Source of the DNA: VRUE01 sp036379955 | GTDB lineage: Bacteria > Actinomycetota > Thermoleophilia > Solirubrobacterales > 70-9 | Length of the DNA stretch: 59,067 nucleotides | Direction of reading: 5' to 3' | Assembly (NCBI GenBank): GCA_036379955.1 | Contig: DASVFR010000009.1 | Location: 1-59,067, forward strand | Shown: positions 26,158 through 35,034 of the stretch, in pieces | How the letters are laid out: every line of letters begins with the position of its first letter | Position numbering within the stretch: the stretch's first letter is position 1 | Translations under genes and position numbers: made by a program | The notes under the pieces: generated by a model | Seen by the model: only the letters and a program-made list of their open reading frames with translations | What the model was told of the DNA's origin: nothing | Databases searched by the model: none

Positions 26158-26735
26158 TTCTCAGACGGCGTCGGCTCGGCTCGGAACAGGGTGCTCTGGA
26201 CCGGGCGGCGCGGTCCGACCCGGCGCAGGATGACGGCGACGCCGATCGCGGCGAAGATCGCGAGCAGCACGGTGGCGAGCAGCAGGACTCCGGTGCCGGG
26301 ACCGGCGAGCGACGGTTCGGAGGGCTTCTCGAGGATCTGCAGGGCGAAGAGGTCGTCGAGCGAAGACTGACGCGCCTTGGTCGCGGCGATGACCGATTCC
26401 AGGGCGGGCACGACGTCTTCTTCTTCGCCCGTGGCGATGATCCTGATCGCCCGCGTGTTGGGAACGGCGCGGACCGTGATCGAGACGCCCTTCGCCTGTG
26501 CCTTGGCCGTCGTGTCGTCGGAGGCCATCAGCTCGACGTAGGTCCCCTGCGTACCCGAGCGTTCGAACGATTCGAGCAGCGTCGTGATCTCGCCGGTTTC
26601 CGTCACGGTCGGCGAGAGGACAACGGTGGCGACGCTTTCGTAGTCGCGGCTACGGGTGGCCGTGAAGGCGATGCCGATCAGCAGCACCAGGATCCCGGTG
26701 ATCAGCGCCGTCAGCCTGATCCTGCGCTCGTTCAC
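26154..26735 (-). CDS. Wzz-like chain-length determinant
   Basis: A 193-residue protein with an N-terminal membrane helix (LTALITGILVLLIGIAFTA), an extracytoplasmic domain (RDYESVATVVLSPTVTETG, TVRAVPNTRAIRIIATG) and a second helix near the C-terminus (VLLLATVLLAIFAAIGVAVI). This is the polysaccharide co-polymerase layout, without the cytoplasmic BY-kinase domain. It presumably sets chain length with the neighbouring polymerase. GTG 26735 overlaps the upstream gene by 4 nt. Confidence 0.78.
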   Translation of the reverse strand: MNERRIRLTALITGILVLLIGIAFTATRSRDYESVATVVLSPTVTETGEITTLLESFERSGTQGTYVELMASDDTTAKAQAKGVSITVRAVPNTRAIRIIATGEEEDVVPALESVIAATKARQSSLDDLFALQILEKPSEPSLAGPGTGVLLLATVLLAIFAAIGVAVILRRVGPRRPVQSTLFRAEPTPSEK

Positions 26736-27418
26736 GCCACGCCCGTCCGCTTGAAGATCGCGCGCGCCGTCGCGAAGATGATGCCTACATCGCGCCAGAA
26801 GGAGGGGTGGCGGAAGAAGCCGATCTCCAGCCGGCAGCGTTCCTCGAAGTCCATCGAGTCGCGGCCCTCGACCTGCCAGGGACCGGTGATCCCGGGACGG
26901 AAGTCGAGCCGGCCGGTCTGCCAGATGTCGTAGGTGCTGGCGGCGAAGCTGGTCGGCCGCGGCCCGACGATCGACATGTCGCCCTTCAGCACGTTGAGGA
27001 ACTGGGGCAGCTCATCGAGGCTGGTCTTGCGCAGGAAGCGCCCGATCCGGGTTACCCGCGGGTCGTTCGCCATGCGGAAGTCCGGCCACGGGACTTCGCT
27101 CCGATCGCGCAGCTGCTCCTTCAGTTCCTCGGCGTTGGAGACCATCGTGCGGTACTTCAACAGATTGAACCTACGTCCTCCAAGGCCGGTGCGCGACTGC
27201 CTGAAGAAGACCGGCCCGGAACGGTCGTCCAGCTTGACCCAGAGCGCGACGATCAGCATCGGGATGCCGGCCACGAGCAACGCGGTCGCGGAGAAGGCGA
27301 TGTCGAAGAGCCGCTTGCAGAACCAATAGGCTGGCCCGGCGTCGGGATGCAGCGCATCGGCCGCGGCCCGCACGGCTGGTGCGTCCGCCTCGGCTTGCGT
27401 CCGCGTCCCGGTCTGCAT
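26732..27418 (-). CDS. Phosphoglycosyl transferase (initiating sugar transferase)
   Basis: A 228-residue monotopic bacterial sugar transferase that would place a sugar-1-phosphate on undecaprenyl phosphate and so start repeat-unit assembly. One hydrophobic re-entrant segment (FDIAFSATALLVAGIPMLIV) is followed by the conserved core: FNLLKYRTM, KTSLDELPQFLNVLKGDMS, IVGPRPTSF, FRPGITGPWQVEGRDSMDF. It lacks the N-terminal multi-helix part of WcaJ/WbaP, so it is PglC/ExoY-like in size. ATG 27418 is used because it precedes the hydrophobic segment by a normal distance; upstream reading to 27691 is implausible. It is the first gene of the minus-strand operon, divergent from the flippase gene. Confidence 0.87.
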   Translation of the reverse strand: MQTGTRTQAEADAPAVRAAADALHPDAGPAYWFCKRLFDIAFSATALLVAGIPMLIVALWVKLDDRSGPVFFRQSRTGLGGRRFNLLKYRTMVSNAEELKEQLRDRSEVPWPDFRMANDPRVTRIGRFLRKTSLDELPQFLNVLKGDMSIVGPRPTSFAASTYDIWQTGRLDFRPGITGPWQVEGRDSMDFEERCRLEIGFFRHPSFWRDVGIIFATARAIFKRTGVA

Positions 27419-27491
27419 CCGATGTCCCAAGATAGCTCGTCGAAATCTCGTCGCCACCGTAGGGTTCAGTTCGGCCGGTAGATGCCGACAC

Positions 27492-29009
27492 TTGAGCGAT
27501 GAGCGAACCTCTTCCACGCACGTGAGCGCGTCCAGCTGGGGCCAATCGACCCGCCACGGCCTGCTCTGGGCCGGGGTCAGCCTGCTCGGCAACAAGGCGG
27601 TCAACTTCGTCTCGGTGATGGTCCTCGCCCGGCTTCTGACGCCGGACGAGTTCGGCGTCGTAGCGGCGGTTGTCATCTTCCTCAGCTTCATTGAACTCGG
27701 CAGCGACCTGGGGATGAAGGCGACGGTCGTCTATGAGCAGGAGCAAGGGGTTACGGAGCGCGTCCAGTCTGCGTTCACGGTCAACCTGATCATCGCCGCC
27801 GGGCTCACCGTGCTCGGCGTCCTCTGCGCGCCGCTCGTCGCCCAGTTCTTCAACGTCGCCGATCAGGCAGACCTCTTCAGGGTGGGCGCGCTCTGCCTGC
27901 TCTTCGTCGGCCTCGGCAACATCCACGACGCGCTGCTCGTGCGCGAGATGGACTTCAAGCGCCGCATGGCCCCCCAGCTCGCGCAGGCCGCCGTTCGCGC
28001 CGGCATCTCGATCGGCCTCGCGGTCGCCGGCTTCGGGGCTTGGTCGCTGGTGATCGGGATGCTGGTCGGCTCGGCGGCTTGGACCGCGGTGCAGTGGATC
28101 CTCTCCCCCCTGCGCCCGACACTCGACCTCGACCTCGGGATCGTGCGCGGGATGGCTTCCTACGGCAGCGCCGCCGCCGTGCTCGAGGTCCTCTCGCTGG
28201 TCAGCTACCGCGCCGATGCCCTGATCGTCGGCCGCGTCCTCGGCGAGCGCGCCCTCGGCCTCTACACGATCGCCTTCCGCGTCCCCGAACTGGCGATCGA
28301 AACCGTCGCCTGGAACACCTCGGAGGTCGCCTTCCCGGCGCTCGCGCGCAAGCGGTCGATGGACCGCGGGGACCTGGCTCGCTCTACCATGCGCCTGCTG
28401 CGCTTCCAAGCTCTCTATGCGCTTCCCGTCGCCGCCGGCATGGCGATGGTCGCCACACCGCTGATCGTCGTGCTCTTCTCGTCGAAGTGGAGCTCGGCCG
28501 GGGGCGTGACCGCGGCGATCGCGGTCAAGGCAGGCATCACCGCCGTCGTCTTCCCGCTCGGCGATGTCTTCAAGGCGCTGGGGCGCCAGCGGGTGCTGGT
28601 CGTGCTGGGCGCGATCCAGCTGCCGATCATGATCGCCACGATCGTCCTCGTCGCTCCCCAGGGGATCGTCGCCGTCGCCTGGGCTCGCGCTGGCTTCACC
28701 GCGGTCCTCGGCGCGATCCAGATCGGCTTCGTCCTGCGTGCCCTCGAAAGCGACGTGCGTTCGCTGCTGAGCGCTCTGCGTCCGGCCCTGGTGACGGCGG
28801 CCGGCGTCCTTGCGGGGGCCGGAGCGGTCGCCCTCGCCTTCAATGGCTCGAACCTCGCCGAACTCCTGCTCGGCGCCGCGGCCGGGGGTGCGGTCGGGCT
28901 GCTGGCGGCGCGCCTCTTCGCCTTCGACGCGGTGCGCGAGCTGCTCGATCAGCTGCGCAAGATGCGCCCGGCGAGCGCCGAACCTCAACCGGCGGGACCG
29001 GAAGGCTGA
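27492..29009 (+). CDS. Wzx-like polysaccharide flippase
   Basis: A 505-residue MOP-superfamily transporter with about 12-14 hydrophobic segments (HGLLWAGVSLLGNKAVNFVS at the N-terminus, PDEFGVVAAVVIFLSFIELG, YGSAAAVLEVLSLVSYRADALI). It is predicted to flip undecaprenyl-linked repeat units across the membrane. The TTG at 27492 is used; GTG 27523 (after THV) is possible. Its stop overlaps the ATP-grasp ATG by 1 nt (TGATG), giving a three-gene + strand operon divergent from the initiating-transferase operon. Confidence 0.85.
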   Translation: MSDERTSSTHVSASSWGQSTRHGLLWAGVSLLGNKAVNFVSVMVLARLLTPDEFGVVAAVVIFLSFIELGSDLGMKATVVYEQEQGVTERVQSAFTVNLIIAAGLTVLGVLCAPLVAQFFNVADQADLFRVGALCLLFVGLGNIHDALLVREMDFKRRMAPQLAQAAVRAGISIGLAVAGFGAWSLVIGMLVGSAAWTAVQWILSPLRPTLDLDLGIVRGMASYGSAAAVLEVLSLVSYRADALIVGRVLGERALGLYTIAFRVPELAIETVAWNTSEVAFPALARKRSMDRGDLARSTMRLLRFQALYALPVAAGMAMVATPLIVVLFSSKWSSAGGVTAAIAVKAGITAVVFPLGDVFKALGRQRVLVVLGAIQLPIMIATIVLVAPQGIVAVAWARAGFTAVLGAIQIGFVLRALESDVRSLLSALRPALVTAAGVLAGAGAVALAFNGSNLAELLLGAAAGGAVGLLAARLFAFDAVRELLDQLRKMRPASAEPQPAGPEG

Positions 29010-30211
29010 TGGGGGCCACGGGGAAACCGGCATTCGTGCTCGGCGGCGCCGAAACGCCGGTTCCAGTCTGCCGCAGCCTCGGACGCGGCGGGGTGACCGT
29101 GATCGCCTACGGCGGGGTCGAGGACCCGGTGCGACACTCGCGCTACTGCCGGCGCTACGTCGAGTGCGCGGGCCAGGGCCGGGAGGCCGAGCGCGAATGG
29201 GTGGAGACGCTGCTCGCCGAGCCCGAGCCGGGAGTGCTGGTGCCCTGCTCCGACAAGTGGGTGGAGCTGATCGCGCACAATCGCGAGGCGCTGCTCGAGC
29301 GCGGCCACGTGCCGCTCTTCGGCTGCGATGAGGCCTCGCTGGCGATGCTCGACAAGGGACGGAGCTACGAGATCGCCGAGCGCGCCGGCGTGCCGATCCC
29401 CGGCTTCGCCCTCCTGCACGAGCCGGCCGACATCGAGCCGGCGCTGGAGCGGGTACCGCTGCCGTGCGGGATCAAGCCGCTGGAAGGACACGTCTTCCGC
29501 GAGCGCACCGGGCTGCTCGACAAGGTGATCCCGGTCGCCGATGCCGGGCAGTTCCGCAAGCTGGCGGAACGCTGGCTCGGGGAAGGACTGGGGCTGATGG
29601 CGACGGAGATCGTCCCCGGTCCCGACGACCTCCTCTACTCCGCCTTCTTCTACCTCGACGAGGAGGGGGAGCCGCTGGTCTCATTCACCAACCGCAAGAT
29701 CCGCTCCGACCCGCCCCATTTCGGCGTCGGCTGCTACGTCGTCGAGGAGCAGGTCCCGGAGCTGATCGACCTCGGGCTTCGCTTCCTCAGCGAGGCGGGA
29801 ATGCGCGGCATCGCGCAGCTCGAATACAAGCGCGACCCAGATGACGGGGAGTACAAGCTGCTCGAGTGCAACCCGCGCTTTCACCTGACGATCGAGCTGC
29901 CGATCGCCTGCGGCCTCGACGTGCCGCTCTACGCCTACAGGCGGGTCTGCGGAGAAGGGCCTGAGAAGCCGGTGCAGCACCGCCACGGGCTGCGGCTCTG
30001 GCATCCGCTGCCGGACTTCCGCGCCTACCGGATTCTGCGCGAAGAGGGCGAATTGACCCTGGGAGGCTGGCTGCGCAGCCTCGCGCACCGGCAGCGCTTC
30101 ACCGTCTTCGCCGCCGGCGACCCCTGGCCCAGCCTCGTCCTCAACGCGCGCACCCTGCGCCGGGTAGTCGGCAACGGCGGGCGCCGCGCCGCGGCTGACG
30201 CGAAGGGTTGA
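29009..30211 (+). CDS. ATP-grasp ligase
   Basis: A 400-residue ATP-grasp protein, predicted to join a carboxylate to an amine or thiol through an acyl-phosphate. It has an N-terminal pre-ATP-grasp Rossmann-like part (AFVLGGAETPVPVCRSLGRG) and a central ATP-grasp domain. The C-terminal Mg-binding stretch is KLLECNPRFHLTIELP. Related genes in polysaccharide loci may decorate the glycan with amino acids; the substrate is not evident. It is coupled on both sides: TGATG with the flippase and TTGA with the deacetylase. Confidence 0.8.
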   Translation: MGATGKPAFVLGGAETPVPVCRSLGRGGVTVIAYGGVEDPVRHSRYCRRYVECAGQGREAEREWVETLLAEPEPGVLVPCSDKWVELIAHNREALLERGHVPLFGCDEASLAMLDKGRSYEIAERAGVPIPGFALLHEPADIEPALERVPLPCGIKPLEGHVFRERTGLLDKVIPVADAGQFRKLAERWLGEGLGLMATEIVPGPDDLLYSAFFYLDEEGEPLVSFTNRKIRSDPPHFGVGCYVVEEQVPELIDLGLRFLSEAGMRGIAQLEYKRDPDDGEYKLLECNPRFHLTIELPIACGLDVPLYAYRRVCGEGPEKPVQHRHGLRLWHPLPDFRAYRILREEGELTLGGWLRSLAHRQRFTVFAAGDPWPSLVLNARTLRRVVGNGGRRAAADAKG

Positions 30212-31218
30212 CCCCGGGCCCGAACAAGATCGAGCGCGCCGCCTGGGCGCTCTCCCGCACGGGCGCCGGCATGGCGCTGCGGCGCCTGCCGACCTGGGAC
30301 GGGGTGCTGACCCTCTGCTTTCACCGGATCGGGGCCCGTGAGGGCTCGGCCTGGGAGCGGACGATCTGGGACACGACGCTCGAGGAGCTCGACCGCCGGC
30401 TGCGCTTCCTGCGCCGCCACGCGCAGGTGATCGCGCCCGAGGAGATGCTCGGGATGGAGGCGGCGCCGCGCGGTCCACACGTGCTGCTCACCTTCGACGA
30501 CGGCTACCGAGAGTGGGCGACCGAGGTGCTGCCGTTGCTGCGCGCGCACGGGGTGCGCGCGGCGTTCTTCCTCGCCACCGGCTTCATCGACGAGCCGCGG
30601 GCGCCCTGGTGGTACGAGCTGCCGTGGATGGCGCGGAGCGCCGGGGTCGAGGAGCTGCCCGCCGGAGGGTGGCTGGACGAGCCGCTGCGGCTCGACGGGG
30701 ACCGCGACGCCGCCGCCGACGCCCTGCTCGACGCCTACAAGGAGCTGCCCGGCGAGCGCTGCGAGGCGTTCCTCGAGTGGGTCGCCGAGGCGAGCGGCAG
30801 CGGCCGCTGCGACGCCGGCGTCGTGCGCGAGGACTGGCTCACCTGGGACATGGCGCGCGAGCTGCGCGACGCCGGCATGGAGATCGGCGGCCACACCGTC
30901 GACCACCCGGTCCTCGCGCGCCTGCCGGCGGCGGCCCAGCGCGAGCAGATCTCGGCCTGCGCCCGCCGCATCGAGGCCGAGCTGGGGCGCGAGATGCGGA
31001 TGTTCGCCTACCCCGTCGGCATCCCGGACAGCTTCGACGAGCAGACCAAGGCGGCCCTACGCGAGGAGGGCGTCCAGCTCGCCTTCGGCTACCACGGCGG
31101 CTACGCCCGCGCCGACCGACCCCTCGACCGCCTCGACGTCCCCCGCGTCACCGGCGGCATGGAACCCCAGATCCTGGGAGCGACCCTGGCCCTCCCCCAG
31201 GTCTTTGCCCGGTGGTGA
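30208..31218 (+). CDS. Polysaccharide deacetylase (NodB-like)
   Basis: A 336-residue carbohydrate esterase 4-like protein. Motif 1 is LLTFDDGYREW near residue 95; motif 2 is GGHTVDHPVLAR near 227, with Gly in place of the usual Ser before the first His. A large insertion between them (about 105 residues, with APWWYELPW) is typical of the longer polysaccharide-locus type. There is no clear signal peptide. It likely deacetylates the nascent glycan. TTG 30208 overlaps the ATP-grasp stop, so translation is coupled. Confidence 0.8.
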   Translation: MTPGPNKIERAAWALSRTGAGMALRRLPTWDGVLTLCFHRIGAREGSAWERTIWDTTLEELDRRLRFLRRHAQVIAPEEMLGMEAAPRGPHVLLTFDDGYREWATEVLPLLRAHGVRAAFFLATGFIDEPRAPWWYELPWMARSAGVEELPAGGWLDEPLRLDGDRDAAADALLDAYKELPGERCEAFLEWVAEASGSGRCDAGVVREDWLTWDMARELRDAGMEIGGHTVDHPVLARLPAAAQREQISACARRIEAELGREMRMFAYPVGIPDSFDEQTKAALREEGVQLAFGYHGGYARADRPLDRLDVPRVTGGMEPQILGATLALPQVFARW

Positions 31219-31424
31219 GAATCGACAGCCTCGCATCAGGGTTGCCTTCAACTTCGATCTGATCGGCGCGCGCACAATCCAACTCGGCATCGAAATCGCC
31301 GGGCTGCGGATCGGGGTCAGTCCATGGATCTTCTCCCATGTCGGTCAATGATTCCATGCTCGCGCATACGAGCATCGCAGACAATTAGCCTCGGCGGGAA
31401 TTCCACACGCGACATGCCGCTTGG
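31219..31424. other. Gap between convergent genes; possible gene remnant
   Basis: No intact gene. Read on the minus strand (about 31384 to 31210) the sequence gives a peptide with DPDPQPGDFDAELDCARADQ and EVEGNPDARLSIL, which looks more protein-like than random and could be the decayed end of a gene. No clear terminator hairpin. Confidence 0.25.
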
Positions 31425-34352
31425 TTACTTGACGGGCAGCCGAGTCTGGCTTTGGCCGACGTTGCCGGCGGCGTCTTCGGTTCGGAAGACGAGCACGTAG
31501 CTGCCCTTCGGCAGATGGCCCTTGAGCGGCAGCGTCCAGGAGACTTGGTCGCCACTCCCGTTCAGGATCGCCTTCATATAGCCGGGATGAGCGCAGCTCG
31601 CGGTGCCCCTGGGGAAGTCGCCCTTTGCCTGCGACCACCAGCGGCAGCGCCCCTTGACCTTCTGGGACTCACGTAGAGCGACCTGGACCTTGCGCAACCC
31701 GCTTGCGTCCTCGGCCGAGCCGCGAAGGCTCTGCTTGTGACCCTTCGTCAGGCCCTTCTTCGTATTGAAGGCGAGAGCTGCCGGGAAAATATCGCTCGAT
31801 TTGTCCAACCCACCGTCCCCTTCGGGTTTGGAGGTGAGGTTGAACGTCGCCGTGACTTCTTTGGCGGCGCTCATCGTGACTTTGCAGGTCGAGGTTCCCG
31901 AGCAGCCGCTGCCGGACCAGCCGGCGAAGGTCGAGCCGCCTTCGGGCGTGGCGGTGAGCGTCACTTCTTTGCCTTCTGCGAATTCGAACGAGCAGGTGCC
32001 CCCGCAGCTGATCCCGGCGGGTGAGCTGGTCACGGTGCCGGTGCCGGTACCTTCCTTTTTGAGTTTGAGCGTGAAATCAGCGATGTAAGTGGCGGTCAAA
32101 CTGAGTCCGCCTTCCGGCATAGTCACCACCTGCGAGCGAGGTTTGCCATTCGACCAGCTATCGAATTGGTATTCGACCCCGCCAGAGACAAAGCTTTCTA
32201 CAGTCGATATTCCTACCTCGACTCCAATTGTCGATTTACCCGTGTAGGGAGTGGTGTGATCGCTACCCCCATGCGTAACTACCGCCCCAATGGGAGTGCT
32301 GGTGATCTGCAAGGTGCTCGTTTCAGGTTTGAGGACAAGATTCGGCAGATCAGTTCGAAGCCCACGTTCGTCTTCGGCGTATATCTCGACTTCATAGGTC
32401 GAGGGCTGATCGTGATCAGTGTCGGTCTCAAACGCGAATGCGTCCCCTTCGCCTGAGTTAAGGTCATGCACATGAGTGTTATTGTGATTGATCAACGCAT
32501 GCCAATGCAGGGACGCATTTTCGGAGTCAGGATCGCCAGCGCTTGCTTTCAATTCGATCTCTTCTCCACCTCGGTACATAGTGGGATTACCAGGATCCGT
32601 CGTTATCTGTGGCTGATGGTCGCCGGGGAACAACGCTATGGACGCAATATCGGACTTTCCATGTATATCGGTCACCTTTAGTTTGACAAGGACGTTTTTC
32701 GACCCGTCCGTATATTCCTGGGGCGGAGGATTTGCTTCTGAGCTGTCATCGAATTTCCCGTCGCCGTCGAGATCCCAGGCATAACTCAGGGTTGCGGTCT
32801 CGCCAGGATCTGGGTCTGAAGAGCCGCTGCCTTTGAATTTGGCCTCCAGTGGGGAGGCTCCGTAGGGCGAACCGGCAAGTTCGATTTTTGCAACCGGTCT
32901 CTTATTTTCGACTGCCGAGATCTCATATATAGCCGGTTCTGCATCACCCGCTGCGCCGAAACCGATGTCCACATAGACCAGATCGCCATTTGGTGCCAGC
33001 TGCCAATCGACGGCTTCAGGCAATTCGCCAAACGTTTTAGGGTAACCGCTGATCAGTGACCCGCCTGCATCAAACTTCGCATAGCTGACCTTGCTGCTCA
33101 CGTAATCGCTGAAGAAGAGTGCCCCGCTGTATTCGTCGGGGTAGTCGCTTGGCTGTCCGGTTCCTTCGTAGGTGGGTCCCAAAATCACTGCCGCCCCTCC
33201 CACTCCCGGCGGATACGGGTAGTCATAGACCGGGCTTTGAGTTGGCGTGCCCGATGTATAGAAGGCTTTGCACTCCGGCCGATCCTTCCAGAGAGGCGTC
33301 TGTACTGACCCCTCGTAGCATGGCCAACCAAGGTCTTTGCCGCCACTCGAAAGCAAATCGATCTCCTCGCGGGTTTCCCAACCAACGTCTCCGACAGCAA
33401 CCTTCCCATCGGGACGGAAGGAGAATCGAAAGGGATTACGCAGTCCGCGCGCATAGACCTTGGTGCAGTTGCGATCAAAATCGGTGACACCGGGGCAGGT
33501 ACCGTTCCCTTCTAGGCCTTCTCCGTTGCGATTCACATGGAGCAACTTGCCCGAAAGACTGTCGATCGCCTGCGAGCGATACGCAATCGGAACGGGGGAG
33601 CTGCCTCCTCCGGATCCGTCGCCAATAGAGATCCACAGAGTCCCATCTTGAGGATCTACCATCACTGAATCGACGGCGTGCTCGTCTGCATCCGACGGAA
33701 TGCAATCGGTGTGGTCGTAAGGTTTCCAGTCGCCACTGGGATCGAAGCTTCCTTCGGGAGTTTTCGGGTAAGGACAGGCCTGCGTTGCGGAAACCGGTGT
33801 TCCGACACTGCCGAGAAGGACTTCCTGCGCAGGTTCGAATGGTTCCGAAGGAATCGTTTCGGGCACTTCGACCCGAACCAGGCGTTGGGTTCGCGCTTCA
33901 GCGGAATTGCTTGGGCCACCGCTCGGCTCGTAAGTGTAAAGCAGATACATGAAATTGTGCCCCGGCGTGTCGAATTCGTTTTCCAGCGCCATCCCCACCA
34001 AGCCACGATCCTGCTTGACGTTGACGTGGTCAAACTTGAACAAGCGTCGATATACGCTCGACCCCGGTTCCTTGACCTTGACCTGGGGACCATCTTTCGT
34101 GCCCGGGCCAGTGCCGTAGCCCTCATCAAGCACGAAAACCCGACCATCTGGCGCGAACGCCACAGCCGTTGGCTTCGACAGGAATCCGTTGTCGCCGATT
34201 TGCGTCGCTTCAAATCCCGGCGGCAGCACAATCGGGTCTTCGGCGAATGCCGGACACACGAACCAAGTCATTGCCACGAGGGAGACGAAGACCACTAGCA
34301 GCACAATCTTGGAGCCGAGCCGTCGCACCTTGGGCACGCTAGCAGCGTTCAT
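31425..34352 (-). CDS. Secreted sugar-dehydrogenase-like protein with PKD and B-repeat domains
   Basis: A 975-residue exported protein. After the signal/anchor segment (IVLLVVFVSLVAMTWFVCPAF), residues ~40-470 form a glucose/sorbosone-dehydrogenase-type beta-propeller (KPTAVAFAPDGRVFVLDEG, GLVGMALENEFD, YARGLRNPFRFSFRPDGKV, WPCYEG). Residues ~485-570 are PKD-like (SSDPDPGETATLSYAWDLDG), followed by an Ig-like region. A divergent InlB B-repeat is at ~790-850 (SCGGTCSFEFAEGKEVTLTA, FAGWSGSGCSG), and the last ~100 residues resemble an Ig-like stalk. It may oxidise or bind extracellular sugars; cofactor use (PQQ) is unproven. Base composition is clearly lower in G+C than its neighbours, especially 32.1-34.2 kb. 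Confidence 0.8.
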   Translation of the reverse strand: MNAASVPKVRRLGSKIVLLVVFVSLVAMTWFVCPAFAEDPIVLPPGFEATQIGDNGFLSKPTAVAFAPDGRVFVLDEGYGTGPGTKDGPQVKVKEPGSSVYRRLFKFDHVNVKQDRGLVGMALENEFDTPGHNFMYLLYTYEPSGGPSNSAEARTQRLVRVEVPETIPSEPFEPAQEVLLGSVGTPVSATQACPYPKTPEGSFDPSGDWKPYDHTDCIPSDADEHAVDSVMVDPQDGTLWISIGDGSGGGSSPVPIAYRSQAIDSLSGKLLHVNRNGEGLEGNGTCPGVTDFDRNCTKVYARGLRNPFRFSFRPDGKVAVGDVGWETREEIDLLSSGGKDLGWPCYEGSVQTPLWKDRPECKAFYTSGTPTQSPVYDYPYPPGVGGAAVILGPTYEGTGQPSDYPDEYSGALFFSDYVSSKVSYAKFDAGGSLISGYPKTFGELPEAVDWQLAPNGDLVYVDIGFGAAGDAEPAIYEISAVENKRPVAKIELAGSPYGASPLEAKFKGSGSSDPDPGETATLSYAWDLDGDGKFDDSSEANPPPQEYTDGSKNVLVKLKVTDIHGKSDIASIALFPGDHQPQITTDPGNPTMYRGGEEIELKASAGDPDSENASLHWHALINHNNTHVHDLNSGEGDAFAFETDTDHDQPSTYEVEIYAEDERGLRTDLPNLVLKPETSTLQITSTPIGAVVTHGGSDHTTPYTGKSTIGVEVGISTVESFVSGGVEYQFDSWSNGKPRSQVVTMPEGGLSLTATYIADFTLKLKKEGTGTGTVTSSPAGISCGGTCSFEFAEGKEVTLTATPEGGSTFAGWSGSGCSGTSTCKVTMSAAKEVTATFNLTSKPEGDGGLDKSSDIFPAALAFNTKKGLTKGHKQSLRGSAEDASGLRKVQVALRESQKVKGRCRWWSQAKGDFPRGTASCAHPGYMKAILNGSGDQVSWTLPLKGHLPKGSYVLVFRTEDAAGNVGQSQTRLPVK

Positions 34353-34390
34353 AAGCTTTCCAAACCGGATAAACGTCCTGGAGTCGCGGT

Positions 34391-34927
34391 CTAAGCCGGC
34401 TCGCCCGGCTCCTTGCGGGGCACGAGCACGAGGCGCTTGAATTCAGCGACGAGGACTCCGTCCTGGTTGAGCACCCGCGTGTGGACCTTGACGACGCCGC
34501 GGTCGGGCTTCGATTTTGAGGGCTTGACCTCGAGCACCTCGGTCTCGCAGAAGAGCGTGTCGCCGTGGAAGACGGGATTGGGATGGCTGAGCTCTTCGGT
34601 CGCCAGATTGGCGATCGCCTTGCCGGAGACGTCGGAGACCGACATGCCGAGGGCCAGCGAGTAGACCAGCGGCCCGACGACGACGTTGCGGCCCTGCTGG
34701 GACTTCTTGGCGTAGATGTCGTTGATGTGCAGCGGGTGGTGGTTCATCGTCAGCAGGCAAAAGAGGTGGTCGTCGGCCTCGGTCACGGTCTTTGCCGGCC
34801 AGTGCTCATAAACGGCTCCGACCTCGAACTCCTCCAAGTAGCGGCCGTAGGGATGGGCGCCGGAAGCCTCGCGGGCCGCCTGATCGGTCTCAGTCATTCG
34901 CTCCTCGTTCATCTCAGTGGTCGTCAT
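34391..34927 (-). CDS. MaoC-family hydratase (candidate mesaconyl-CoA hydratase)
   Basis: A 178-residue single hot-dog protein: GRYLEEFEVGAVYEHWPAKTVTEADDHLFC is the family opening, and LLTMNHHPLHINDIYA is the catalytic Asp/His region. EELSHPNPVFHGDTLFCETEVLEV follows. MaoC proteins of this short type accompany CitE-like lyases and acyl-CoA dehydrogenases in actinobacterial acyl-CoA gene sets, as I recall. In this window it is the best candidate for hydrating mesaconyl-CoA to beta-methylmalyl-CoA, although alphaproteobacterial Mch is about twice as long. ATG 34927 or a downstream ATG (MTETDQ) may be the start. It keeps high G+C between two low-G+C neighbours. Confidence 0.75.
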   Translation of the reverse strand: MTTTEMNEERMTETDQAAREASGAHPYGRYLEEFEVGAVYEHWPAKTVTEADDHLFCLLTMNHHPLHINDIYAKKSQQGRNVVVGPLVYSLALGMSVSDVSGKAIANLATEELSHPNPVFHGDTLFCETEVLEVKPSKSKPDRGVVKVHTRVLNQDGVLVAEFKRLVLVPRKEPGEPA

Positions 34928-35034
34928 TGACTTGAGACGGGAACTCTAACCGCCGCCGCATCGTGACGGCGAGCCGCATACGGATTAGAGGATGGCTAGA
35001 CAGCTCCGTTTCCATGGGATAGCGTGCCAGCGAC

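Noticed and set aside
27171..29033. Long - strand open frame opposite the flippase gene
   Set aside because: Composition is His/Asp/Arg-rich and motif-free, while the + strand encodes a clear Wzx-like protein.
6000..31200. Exosortase/PEP-CTERM system, suggested by the AsnB-type amidotransferase
   Set aside because: No exosortase and no PEP-CTERM sorting signal were seen; the only sorting motif is LPFTG with a class E sortase.
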